Shown in pieces: positions 42,922 to 51,260 of a stretch of DNA of 64,000 nt. The position numbers and the translations under genes are program-made. Source of the stretch: Paraburkholderia susongensis (lineage in GTDB: Bacteria; Pseudomonadota; Gammaproteobacteria; Burkholderiales; Burkholderiaceae). The DNA lies in NCBI RefSeq assembly GCF_900177725.1, contig NZ_FXAT01000010.1, positions 1 through 64,000 of the forward strand, read 5' to 3'. Position 1 is the stretch's first letter, and every line of letters starts with the position of its first letter. The notes beneath the pieces were generated by a model. That model saw only the letters and a program-made list of their open reading frames with translations, searched no databases and was not told where the DNA came from.

Positions 42922-43377
42922 ATGAAAACGTTCGTGATGCTGCACGGTATCAACCACAACATGTTCGGCAAGCGCGACCCCGCGCAATACGGCACGATCA
43001 CGCTCGCTGAAATCGACGAGCGCCTGCGGGCCCTCGGCGACGAACTCGGCGTGCGCGTCGAGAGCTTTCAGACCAATAGCGAAGCTGCGATGTGCGAGCG
43101 CATTCATCAGGCTTTCACGGACAACGCGGCCGGCGTGCTCATCAATGCCGGCGCATGGACGCATTACAGCTACGGCATTCGCGATGCGCTCGCGATCCTG
43201 ACGGTACCGGTGGTTGAGATTCACATGTCGAACATTCACGCGCGCGAGGCGTTCCGGCATCAGTCGGTGTTCGCGGAGATCGTCAACGGACAGATTTGCG
43301 GCTTTGGCGTGGACAGCTATCTGCTCGGGCTGCGCGCGGCGGTATCGGCGGCAACATCGGCGGCGGGCTCGAAGTAG
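42922..43377 (+). CDS. Type II 3-dehydroquinate dehydratase-like enzyme
   Basis: 151 aa, the normal length for AroQ. Conserved residues fit: Arg18 (KRDP), catalytic Tyr23 (QYGTITL), Asn75 and His81 (INAGAWTHYS), His101, then the signature SNIHAREAFRHQSV with Arg108 and Arg112. The first motif, normally NGPNLNLLG, reads HGINHNMFG, a clear departure. Together with the transporter and dehydrogenase it suggests a catabolic dehydroquinase, giving dehydroshikimate and then protocatechuate, or one acting on a relative of dehydroquinate. Confidence 0.8.
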   Translation: MKTFVMLHGINHNMFGKRDPAQYGTITLAEIDERLRALGDELGVRVESFQTNSEAAMCERIHQAFTDNAAGVLINAGAWTHYSYGIRDALAILTVPVVEIHMSNIHAREAFRHQSVFAEIVNGQICGFGVDSYLLGLRAAVSAATSAAGSK

Positions 43378-43396
43378 CCCTGCGTGCTGACGGCTT

Positions 43397-44488
43397 TTAG
43401 CGCCACGCTTCGGTCAGCTCGTTCGCGAGCACCATTTTTTCGCGCACCGCTTCCACGAAGCTCGCGTCGATGCCGCCTTGCGCCTTGAGGAATTTCAGCG
43501 CGGCGGAATGCACGACGCGCATCGCCCCGCCGTCGATGCCCTTCATGCGCGCCGCGCTGCGTCGTGTTTCATCGACCAGATCGCGCGCGCTCGTGAAATC
43601 CGGCGCCAAACCGCACTGCGCGGTGAAGCTCGCGCTCAGACCGGCCGCGTATTCGCGCGACTGGCCGAGCCGGTCCATGTCGACTAGCAGATCGACACCC
43701 TCGCCCATGCGCAGCGCGCAGAGAATCCACAACGCGACGAACGCGCGATACGCGTTCTCGCCTTCCACCGTGCGCGCGTATTGCTCGCAAGCCATTGCAT
43801 ACGCATCGTCGGGCAGCGACGCGAGCGGCGGCAGACTCACGGCGCACATGCGAATCGCCTCTCTGACCAGCGGGTCCTGCTGATTCAGACCGAGCACGCG
43901 AAACGGCGCGGCAACGAAGAACGGGTTGCTCCATTGCTGCCTGAGGAGCCACCCCGAGGCGAACTGCGACGCGGGATTGCGCAGCACGCCCACATGCATC
44001 GCCTGCGCAAACGCCTGCCTGAGCCACGGCAGCCGGCCGCCCGAGCGGCAAAACTTGAAGACCGGCACGCGCCCCTGTTCGACGCTACGCTCGCACAGAT
44101 TGCGCAGATAAGCCTGTAATGCGGGAAATTGCGCATCCGGATCGCGCGCGAAGCGATCCGTGCTAAAGCGCCTGTCATAACCCGCCACGCCCCGCGTGCC
44201 TTCCCGCAGAAACGGCCGGTATTCGTCGAAATACGGTGCAGCGAGCGGCGGATGCCCCGAGGTCAGCGTGGGACGCGAGGCGGCCACGTCGGCGAGGCTC
44301 AGCTCGGCGAGCACGTTGCTGAACGGCTCGTAAAATCCGCTCGCGCGATCGAGTTCGCGCAGACGCGACCAGACCCACGTTCCCGCGCTGCGCCAGCCTG
44401 TGTGCAGAAATACCGCCTGTTTCAGCGGACCTGTCGGCGTGGTGCCGTTGGGGGACGACGTGGCTGGCGACTCATGGGGCGACGACAT
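43397..44488 (-). CDS. Sulfotransferase-like P-loop protein
   Basis: 363 aa, cytoplasmic. The N-terminal phosphosulfate-binding loop reads FLHTGWRSAGTWVWSRL (28-44), and the 3'-phosphate-binding region is HVGVLRNPASQFASGW (about 165-180), both typical of PAPS-dependent sulfotransferases such as NodH-like proteins. The first loop lacks the usual Lys/Arg-Ser/Gly-Thr order exactly, so donor use is likely but unproven. It is divergent from a LysR gene and has no biosynthetic neighbours, so the acceptor is unknown. Confidence 0.7.
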   Translation of the reverse strand: MSSPHESPATSSPNGTTPTGPLKQAVFLHTGWRSAGTWVWSRLRELDRASGFYEPFSNVLAELSLADVAASRPTLTSGHPPLAAPYFDEYRPFLREGTRGVAGYDRRFSTDRFARDPDAQFPALQAYLRNLCERSVEQGRVPVFKFCRSGGRLPWLRQAFAQAMHVGVLRNPASQFASGWLLRQQWSNPFFVAAPFRVLGLNQQDPLVREAIRMCAVSLPPLASLPDDAYAMACEQYARTVEGENAYRAFVALWILCALRMGEGVDLLVDMDRLGQSREYAAGLSASFTAQCGLAPDFTSARDLVDETRRSAARMKGIDGGAMRVVHSAALKFLKAQGGIDASFVEAVREKMVLANELTEAWR

Positions 44489-44635
44489 GGGACTTCTCTT
44501 CCAAGGAGCGAATGAAAGCGGCGATGAATGGGTGAAGCGAAAGCAGCGGCAAAAACAAAAGCAGAAGCGCCACTTTACCCTGTGATCGGTCCGGACGCAT
44601 TATGCTGCGAGGCTTGGCACTCCAACGTCGCAGAC

Positions 44636-45541
44636 ATGAACGATTCGGCCGATATCCGCTTCCTGCTCACGCTGCGCGCCAGCGGCAGCCTCGTCGCCGC
44701 CGCGCGCAAGCTGGCGCTGTCGCCCTCGGCGGTCACACAGCGCCTGCAGCAACTCGAAAAGAAACTCGGCGCACAGCTCGTGAACCGCAGCGCGCGCCGT
44801 CTGCAATTCACCGACGAAGGCATGCTGCTATGCGAGCGCGGCGCCGAACTGATCGAGCAATTCGACGCCTTGTTCGACGATTTGCAGACACGTCGCGGCG
44901 GGCTCGTCGGCACGCTGAAAATCAACGCGCCGCTCGGCTTCGGACGACGTCATCTCGCGCCGGTGATCGGCGCGTTCCAGCAGCAAAATCCCGATATCGA
45001 CGTCGCGCTCACATTGTCCGATCGACCCTTGACCGACGCGACGGATCGCTTCGATATCGTCGTGCATATCGGCGAGTTGCCGCTGTCGAACCTGGTCGGC
45101 TATACGATCGCGCCGAACGCGCGTTTCGTCTGTGCGGCGCCTGCGCTCGTCAAGCGCATCGGCGAACCCGATTCGCCTGATGCGTTGAGCAGGCTGCCCT
45201 GCATCGTGCTGCGCGAAAACAACGAGGACGTGTCGCTCTGGCAGTTCAGCAAGGGCCGCACGCGCCGCAGTGTGCGCGTAGCGGCGCATCTCAGTTGCAA
45301 CGACGGCGACGTGATCCGCCAATGGGCCTGCGAAGGGCGCGGCGTGATTCTGCGCTCGGAATGGGACGTCGCCGACGACCTCGCGAAAGGCAGGCTCGTG
45401 CGCCTGTTGCCGGGCTGGAAAGCACCGGACGCGAACGTGATCGCGCTCACGCATCGGCGCACCGGGCTGCCCGCACGCACGCGCCATTTCATGCAGTATC
45501 TGCAGAGCTGGTTCAGACCGTCGCCGCCGTGGCGGCAATGA
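44636..45541 (+). CDS. LysR-family regulator
   Basis: 301 aa from the ATG at 44636. N-terminal helix-turn-helix (FLLTLRASGSLVAAARKLAL, then SPSAVTQRLQQLEKKLGAQL) and effector domain. Divergent from the sulfotransferase-like gene (147 bases between starts) and upstream of the HAD and D-threonine-aldolase-like genes, which it may control. A palindrome ACTGA-N9-TCAGT lies just after its stop (45551-45569), before the HAD gene. Confidence 0.86.
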   Translation: MNDSADIRFLLTLRASGSLVAAARKLALSPSAVTQRLQQLEKKLGAQLVNRSARRLQFTDEGMLLCERGAELIEQFDALFDDLQTRRGGLVGTLKINAPLGFGRRHLAPVIGAFQQQNPDIDVALTLSDRPLTDATDRFDIVVHIGELPLSNLVGYTIAPNARFVCAAPALVKRIGEPDSPDALSRLPCIVLRENNEDVSLWQFSKGRTRRSVRVAAHLSCNDGDVIRQWACEGRGVILRSEWDVADDLAKGRLVRLLPGWKAPDANVIALTHRRTGLPARTRHFMQYLQSWFRPSPPWRQ

Positions 45542-45640
45542 TTTAAGGCAACTGAATCTATGAATCAGTCTGCCTGAACGCGTACATCCCAACGCAATCC
45601 TATAATCGACTCAAGATCAACAGCCGGTTAGCGTGACATC

Positions 45641-46303
45641 ATGACCGCCACTGCCCTTGCACCCGCTTATCCCGACGCGGTTCTGTTCGACCTGCTGACC
45701 GCGCTGCTCGACTCGTGGAGCTCATGGAACCGCGCGGCGGGCTCCGCTCAGGCCGGCCGCGCGTGGCGCGCGGCGTATCTGCGTCTCACCTACGGCTGCG
45801 GCCGCTACGTCGCCTACGAACAACTGGTGCGCGATGCGGCCGCGGAAGTCGGCCTGCCCGAATCCGCCGCGCGCGCGCTCGAAGCGGACTGGCTGAATCT
45901 GACGCCGTGGCCCGGCGCTCTCGACGCATTGCGCGCGCTCGCACCGCATTGCAAGCTCGCGGTCGTCACGAACTGCTCGACGCGGCTCGGCACCCAGGCG
46001 GCCGCGCTATTGCCGGTACGCTGGGACGCAATCGTGACCGCCGAAGAAGCCGGCGTCTACAAGCCGAACCCTGAGCCGTACCGGCTCGCGCTCGCGAAGC
46101 TCGGAGTCGAAGCGCATCGGGCCGCATTCGTGGCGGGCTCGAGCTACGACATGTTCGGCACGGCCGCGCTCGGTTTGCGGACCTACTGGCATAACCACGT
46201 TGGCCTGCCGCTCGTGGCGGGCGCGCAGGCGCCCGAGATCGAGGCGCGCGCGCTCGATCAACTGGTTCCGTGGCTCCAGCGCTTCGGCCATCGTCAACGC
46301 TGA
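45641..46303 (+). CDS. HAD-superfamily hydrolase (haloacid dehalogenase-like)
   Basis: 220 aa. Motif I contains the nucleophile Asp in VLFDLLTALLDSW (FDxxT), motif II is VVTNCSTRLG, motif III Lys is VYKPNPEPYRLAL and motif IV is FVAGSSYDMFG. The helical cap lies between residues 20 and 90, as in type II haloacid dehalogenases and phosphoglycolate-phosphatase-like enzymes. The second Asp of motif I (DxD) is replaced by Leu, as in dehalogenases, not phosphatases. Followed 30 bases later by a D-threonine-aldolase-like gene in the same operon. Confidence 0.83.
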   Translation: MTATALAPAYPDAVLFDLLTALLDSWSSWNRAAGSAQAGRAWRAAYLRLTYGCGRYVAYEQLVRDAAAEVGLPESAARALEADWLNLTPWPGALDALRALAPHCKLAVVTNCSTRLGTQAAALLPVRWDAIVTAEEAGVYKPNPEPYRLALAKLGVEAHRAAFVAGSSYDMFGTAALGLRTYWHNHVGLPLVAGAQAPEIEARALDQLVPWLQRFGHRQR

Positions 46304-46332
46304 GCCTCAACCCTATCGTCATCGGTGCAAGC

Positions 46333-47493
46333 ATGAAACTCGAACAGATCGAAACCCCGGCCGCGTTGATCGACGTCGCGCGGATGCAGAAAAACATCGC
46401 GCGAATGCAGGCGCATATGAATACGCTCGGCGTCGCGTTTCGCCCGCATGTGAAGACCACCAAATGCATCGACGTCGTGCGCGCGCAACTCGCCGCGGGT
46501 GCGCGCGGCATCACGGTGTCGACGCTCAAGGAAGCCGAGGCGTTCTTCGCGGCCGGCATCGGCGATATTCTCTACGCGGTCAGCATGGTCCCGTCGAAGC
46601 TGCCGCGCGCGCTCGCGCTGCGCCGCCAGGGCTGCGATCTGAAGCTCGTGGTGGACAACCCGAACGCCGCGGCGGCGATCGCCGCATTCGGCGACCAGCA
46701 CGGCGAAACCTTCGAAGTCTGGATCGAGGTCGATACGGACGGGCACCGCTCGGGCATCCAGCCCGAGCAGGACACGCTGCTCGAAGTCGGGCGGATTCTG
46801 CATGAAAACGGCGTCAAGGTCGGCGGCGTGATGACGCACGCGGGTTCGAGCTACGAGCTGAACACAGCGGAGGCGCTCGCCGCACTCGCGGAACAGGAAC
46901 GCGCGGGCTGCGTGCGCGCGGCGCAGCGGCTGCGCGAAGCGGGCATTGCGTGCCCCGTGGTGAGCGTCGGCTCCACGCCGACCGCTCTCGCCGCGCAGCA
47001 ACTCGAAGGCGTGACGGAAGTGCGAGCCGGCGTCTACGTGCTGTTCGATCTGGTCATGCACAACGTCGGCGTGTGCACGCTCGACGACATCGCGCTCAGC
47101 GTGCTCGCGACCGTGATCGGCCATCAGGAAGACAAAGGCTGGGCGATTCTCGACGCGGGCTGGATGGCGTTGAGCCGCGATCGCGGCACGTCGCGGCAAT
47201 CGCACGATTTCGGCTATGGTCAGCCGTGTCTGCTGAACGGCACCTTGCTTGCCGACTATGTCGTGAGCGGCGCGAATCAGGAGCACGGCATTCTTTCGGC
47301 AGCGCAGGCCAACGTCAAGGCCAACACCACTGCCGGCACATCCGCCGACGACATCACGCAGCGCTTTCCGATCGGCATGAAGCTGCGCATCCTGCCGAAT
47401 CACGCGTGCGCGACCGGCGCGCAGTTTCCCGAGTATCACGCGGTGGCGCCGGACGGCAGCAGCGCGGAGTGGAAACGTTTTTACGGCTGGTGA
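46333..47493 (+). CDS. D-threonine aldolase / D-serine dehydratase-like PLP enzyme
   Basis: 386 aa from the ATG at 46333. An alanine-racemase-type N-terminal barrel starts ETPAALIDVARMQKNIARMQ; the PLP lysine is in FRPHVKTTKC. A C-terminal DSD1-like domain carries the metal-binding PNHACAT. Relatives cleave D-threonine or other D-3-hydroxy amino acids to glycine and aldehyde, or dehydrate D-serine, using PLP and a divalent metal. Follows a HAD hydrolase, so the pair may process one hydroxy amino acid pathway, but the substrate is not evident. Confidence 0.87.
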   Translation: MKLEQIETPAALIDVARMQKNIARMQAHMNTLGVAFRPHVKTTKCIDVVRAQLAAGARGITVSTLKEAEAFFAAGIGDILYAVSMVPSKLPRALALRRQGCDLKLVVDNPNAAAAIAAFGDQHGETFEVWIEVDTDGHRSGIQPEQDTLLEVGRILHENGVKVGGVMTHAGSSYELNTAEALAALAEQERAGCVRAAQRLREAGIACPVVSVGSTPTALAAQQLEGVTEVRAGVYVLFDLVMHNVGVCTLDDIALSVLATVIGHQEDKGWAILDAGWMALSRDRGTSRQSHDFGYGQPCLLNGTLLADYVVSGANQEHGILSAAQANVKANTTAGTSADDITQRFPIGMKLRILPNHACATGAQFPEYHAVAPDGSSAEWKRFYGW

Positions 47494-47554
47494 ATTGACG
47501 GCTCATGACGCGCGGGCCTACGACCCGGCAGGCCCCTATCCCTCCCAACCCCGT

Positions 47555-48004
47555 TCACTCATCCTCTTCCGACAGTCCAGCCAATAGATCGTCGACCGCG
47601 TGATACACACGCTCGACGATCTCCGGCCCCACCTTGCGCTCGAGTTCGCGATAGTGCGCCTCGAGGTCCTTCGAAATCACGCGCACCAGTTCGACGCTCG
47701 TGTCCGTCAGCGACACGAGCACACGGCGCTGATCTTCCGCGAAACGCTCCTTGGTCACGAGCTCCATGCTCTCCATGCGCGCGAGCACGCCGGCCATGCT
47801 CGGGCTCGAGATCGTGCAGATATCGGAAATGTGGCGCGGCTCCATCGGACCGTGCTCATTGAGCGCGCGGATCACCCGCCATTGCTGTTCGGTCAGTCCA
47901 TGCGCCGTAATCAGCGGACGAAAGCGCTCCATCATTTTCTCGCGGGCGCGCAACAACAGCATGGGCAGATTGCGGTGTAAAACTCGGATGGACGCAGCGG
48001 ACAT
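47555..48004 (-). CDS. hpaR: MarR-family repressor of homoprotocatechuate degradation
   Basis: 149 aa. Winged helix (LTEQQWRVIRALNEHGPMEP, then HISDICTISSPSMAGVLARM, then the wing RFAEDQRRVLVSLT) matching the HpaR subgroup that controls the 4-hydroxyphenylacetate/homoprotocatechuate operon. Divergent from hpaG1 with 145 bases between; a perfect palindrome there is the likely operator. HpaR typically releases DNA on binding 3,4-dihydroxyphenylacetate or 4-hydroxyphenylacetate. Confidence 0.9.
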   Translation of the reverse strand: MSAASIRVLHRNLPMLLLRAREKMMERFRPLITAHGLTEQQWRVIRALNEHGPMEPRHISDICTISSPSMAGVLARMESMELVTKERFAEDQRRVLVSLTDTSVELVRVISKDLEAHYRELERKVGPEIVERVYHAVDDLLAGLSEEDE

Positions 48005-48069
48005 GTTGGCAAGTAATTAATAGCGGCTGTCGAAGCTTAAGGGAAAACCCGGGATCAACCAACAGCCCA

Positions 48070-48113
48070 TTGACTCTCAATAATATCAAGCGCGATACTA
48101 CTAACATATTAGT
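48070..48113 (+). promoter_or_regulatory. hpa operon promoter and candidate HpaR operator
   Basis: -35 TTGACT (48070-48075), 18-base spacer, -10 GATACT (48094-48099). Immediately after the -10 lies the perfect palindrome ACTAA-CATA-TTAGT (48100-48113), placed to block transcription when bound. It sits 36 bases before the hpaG1 start codon. Confidence 0.6.
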
Positions 48114-48149
48114 GTTTTCGCTGGATTCCCTCCACGAGGCTGCTCATTC

Positions 48150-48923
48150 ATGTTTGCCCTTTCCGATCACCTGCTGCATCCCGAAGGCGACGCGCTGCCT
48201 CGCGAGATGGACGCGCGCGCCGTGGCCACGCTGCTTGCGCGCGGTGTCGCGTGCCGCGCGCCGGTCAATGGCGCTGTCTACGGCACGCTGCTGAACGACC
48301 GCGCCGCGCTGGACTCGCTGGGCGACGCGGTGCATGCCGCGCCGTACAAGGCGCCACCGCAAGCGCCGGTGCTGTATCTGAAGCCGCGCAATACGTTCGC
48401 CGGGCATCGCGCCCGGATCGTCGTGCCGGACGATGCGCTCGGCGTCGAAGTGGGCGCGTCGCTCGGCATCGTGATCGGCCGCACCGCGACGCGCGTGAGC
48501 GTCGGGCACGCGGCTGACTATATCGCCGGATATACGCTGGTCGGCGATCTGAGCGTGCCGCACACGAACGTGTACCGCCCCAACGTGCGCCTGCGCGCTC
48601 GCGACGGCTTCTGCGTAGTCGGACCGGCGCTCGTCGCCGCGCGCCACGTTGCTTCGCCGGACGCGCTCGAGATTGCCGTATCGTTGAACGATGCGAAGCC
48701 GTTCACCGCGAACACCGCGTCGTCGGTGCGCAACGTCGCGCAATTGCTCGCGGACATCACCGACTTCATGACGCTCAACGCGGGCGACATTCTCACACTC
48801 GGTGTGCGTCACGGCTCGCCAGTCGCGCATATTGGCGACACGGCCACGCTGTCGATCGGCAATCTGCCGTCGCTCGTCGTGTCGTTCGTCGGCGCGAATC
48901 AACACAATGGAGAACAGTCATGA
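48150..48923 (+). CDS. hpaG1: 5-Oxopent-3-ene-1,2,5-tricarboxylate decarboxylase / isomerase, N-terminal-type half
   Basis: 257 aa of the fumarylacetoacetase family, corresponding to the N-terminal half of E. coli HpaG, split here into two genes. It has the FAA-type segments LYLKPRNTFAGHRARIVVP, then EVGASLGIVIGRTATRVS, and LSVPHTNVYRPNVRLRARDG. With HpaG2 it decarboxylates and isomerises the ring-cleavage product after HpaE and HpaF. The 3' end overlaps hpaG2 by four bases, so the two are coupled. Confidence 0.9.
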   Translation: MFALSDHLLHPEGDALPREMDARAVATLLARGVACRAPVNGAVYGTLLNDRAALDSLGDAVHAAPYKAPPQAPVLYLKPRNTFAGHRARIVVPDDALGVEVGASLGIVIGRTATRVSVGHAADYIAGYTLVGDLSVPHTNVYRPNVRLRARDGFCVVGPALVAARHVASPDALEIAVSLNDAKPFTANTASSVRNVAQLLADITDFMTLNAGDILTLGVRHGSPVAHIGDTATLSIGNLPSLVVSFVGANQHNGEQS

Positions 48924-49678
48924 TGCGCGGCCGTGTTGCCTATGCGGGAGCGATTCACGAAGCGTATCCGCACACCGACGGCGTGCGCCTCGCGGACGGC
49001 CGGGTGCGCCGCGAGGACGAAGTGGTCTGGCTAGCGCCGATCGAAGTCGGCACGATCTTCGCGCTCGGTCTCAACTACGCCGAACACGCGAAGGAATTGC
49101 AGTTCAACAAGCAGGAAGAGCCGCTCGTGTTTCTGAAGGGACCGGGCACGGTGCTCGGCCATCGCGGTGTCACGCGCCGCCCCGCCGACGTCACGTTCAT
49201 GCACTACGAGTGCGAACTCGCGGTCGTGATCGGACGAACCGCGCAGAACGTCAAGCATGAAAACGCGATGCAGCACGTGGCCGGCTACATGATCGCGAAC
49301 GACTACGCGATTCGCGATTACCTCGAAAACTACTATCGCCCGAATCTGCGCGTGAAGAATCGCGACGGCGGCACGGTGCTCGGCCCGTGGTTCGTCGACG
49401 CGGCGGACATCGCCGACGTCACGCAACTCGAATTGCGCACGTTCGTCAACGGCACGCGGCAGCAGTGCGGCAATACGCGCGACCTCGTCACCGGCATCCC
49501 CGCGCTGATCGAATATCTGAGCGGCTTCATGACGCTCGCGCCCGGCGACGTGATCCTGACCGGCACGCCCGAAGGCATCGTCAACGTCAACGCGGGCGAC
49601 GAAGTCGTCTGCGAAATCGATGGCCTCGGCCGTCTCGTCAACACGATCGCATCCGACGCGGACTTCGGCCGCGCGTGA
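48920..49678 (+). CDS. hpaG2: 2-Hydroxyhepta-2,4-diene-1,7-dioate isomerase, C-terminal-type half
   Basis: 252 aa fumarylacetoacetase-family protein, the partner half of HpaG. Metal-binding residues are recognisable in FMHYECELAVVIG (E..E) and MIANDYAIRDY (Asp). The loop VLTGTPEGIVNVNAGD-type sequence is present near the C-terminus (VILTGTPEGIVNVNAGDEVV). Overlaps hpaG1 by ATGA. Produces 2-hydroxyhepta-2,4-dienedioate for HpaH. Confidence 0.92.
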   Translation: MMRGRVAYAGAIHEAYPHTDGVRLADGRVRREDEVVWLAPIEVGTIFALGLNYAEHAKELQFNKQEEPLVFLKGPGTVLGHRGVTRRPADVTFMHYECELAVVIGRTAQNVKHENAMQHVAGYMIANDYAIRDYLENYYRPNLRVKNRDGGTVLGPWFVDAADIADVTQLELRTFVNGTRQQCGNTRDLVTGIPALIEYLSGFMTLAPGDVILTGTPEGIVNVNAGDEVVCEIDGLGRLVNTIASDADFGRA

Positions 49679-49754
49679 TCGGCAACGAAACGGCAACGGA
49701 AACGGCAGCCAGAGTGGCAAAAAGCGCGACAGCGCAAACGGAAAGGACAAGACC

Positions 49755-51212
49755 ATGAAGATCGACCATCTGATCAACGGCGAGGCATGCGCCTCGAGCG
49801 GGTATTTCGAAACCGTCAATCCCGCTACGCAGGATGTGCTCGCCGAAGTGGCGCGCGGCGGCGCGAAAGAAGTCGACGACGCCGTGAGCGCAGCCAAAGC
49901 CGCCTTCCCCGCATGGGCCGCCAAGCCTGCGGCCGAGCGCGCGAAGCTGATCCGCAAGCTCGGCGAGCTGATTACGAAACACGTGCCGGAAATTTCGGAA
50001 ACCGAAACGAAGGACACCGGCCAGACGATCTCGCAAACGCGCAAGCAACTCGTGCCGCGCGCGGCCGACAACTTCAGCTATTTCGCCGAGATGTGCACAC
50101 GCGTCGACGGCCACACCTATCCGACCGATTCGCATCTGAACTACACGCTGTTTCATCCGGTCGGCGTGTGCGCGCTGATCTCGCCGTGGAACGTGCCGTT
50201 CATGACGGCAACGTGGAAAGTCGCGCCCTGCCTCGCGTTCGGCAACACGGCCGTGCTGAAGATGAGCGAACTGTCGCCGCTCACCGCCTCGATGCTCGGC
50301 AGGCTCGCGCTCGAAGCGGGCATTCCGAAGGGCGTGCTGAACGTCGTGCACGGCTTCGGCAAGGAAACGGGCGAGCCGCTCGTCGCGCATCGCGACGTGC
50401 ATGCGGTGTCGTTCACGGGCTCGACCGCCACGGGCAACCGCATCGTGCAAACCGCGGGCCTGAAGAAGTTTTCGATGGAGCTCGGCGGCAAGTCGCCATT
50501 CGTGATCTTCGACGACGCCGACTTCGAACGCGCGCTTGACGCCGCCGTGTTCATGATCTTCTCGAACAACGGCGAGCGTTGCACGGCGGGCTCGCGCATT
50601 TTCGTGCAGCGCTCCATTTACGCGCGTTTTGCTGAGCGTTTCATCGAGCGGGCGAAACGTCTGACGGTCGGCGATCCGCTTGCCGACAACACGATCGTCG
50701 GCCCGATGATCAGCCAGGGGCATCTCGCGAAAGTGCGCAGCTATATCGAACTCGGCCCGAAAGAAGGCGCGACGCTCGCCTGCGGCGGGCTCGACACGCC
50801 CGAACTGCCCGGCGCGTTGCGCCACGGCAACTTCGTGATGCCGACCGTGTTCGTCGACGTCGACAACCGCATGCGCATTGCGCAGGAAGAAATCTTCGGG
50901 CCGGTTGCGTGCCTGATTCCGTTCGACGACGAAGCCGAAGCGATCCGCCTCGCCAACGATATTTCCTACGGCCTGTCGAGCTATATCTGGACCGAGAACA
51001 CGGGCCGCGCGCTGCGCGTGGCCGCCGCGGTCGAAGCCGGCATGTGCTTCGTCAACAGCCAGAACGTGCGCGATCTGCGCCAGCCGTTCGGCGGCACGAA
51101 GGCATCGGGTGTGGGCCGCGAAGGCGGCACGTGGAGCTACGAAGTGTTCCTCGAACCGAAGAACGTCTGCGTGTCGCTCGGCTCGCATCACATTCCGCGC
51201 TGGGGCGTCTGA
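49755..51212 (+). CDS. hpaE: 5-Carboxymethyl-2-hydroxymuconate semialdehyde dehydrogenase
   Basis: 485 aa from the ATG at 49755. NAD-dependent aldehyde dehydrogenase with catalytic Cys276 (NNGERCTAGS), general base Glu242 (MELGGKSPF), Asn145 (SPWNVPF) and the cofactor loop FTGSTATG (220-227). It oxidises the semialdehyde formed by HpaD ring cleavage to the dicarboxylate handled by HpaF. Its operon position between hpaG2 and hpaD is typical. Confidence 0.93.
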   Translation: MKIDHLINGEACASSGYFETVNPATQDVLAEVARGGAKEVDDAVSAAKAAFPAWAAKPAAERAKLIRKLGELITKHVPEISETETKDTGQTISQTRKQLVPRAADNFSYFAEMCTRVDGHTYPTDSHLNYTLFHPVGVCALISPWNVPFMTATWKVAPCLAFGNTAVLKMSELSPLTASMLGRLALEAGIPKGVLNVVHGFGKETGEPLVAHRDVHAVSFTGSTATGNRIVQTAGLKKFSMELGGKSPFVIFDDADFERALDAAVFMIFSNNGERCTAGSRIFVQRSIYARFAERFIERAKRLTVGDPLADNTIVGPMISQGHLAKVRSYIELGPKEGATLACGGLDTPELPGALRHGNFVMPTVFVDVDNRMRIAQEEIFGPVACLIPFDDEAEAIRLANDISYGLSSYIWTENTGRALRVAAAVEAGMCFVNSQNVRDLRQPFGGTKASGVGREGGTWSYEVFLEPKNVCVSLGSHHIPRWGV

Positions 51213-51260
51213 AGCAGCAGCCACTCAGCAAAACAAACCCTCTTGCATGGGGAGACCGCG

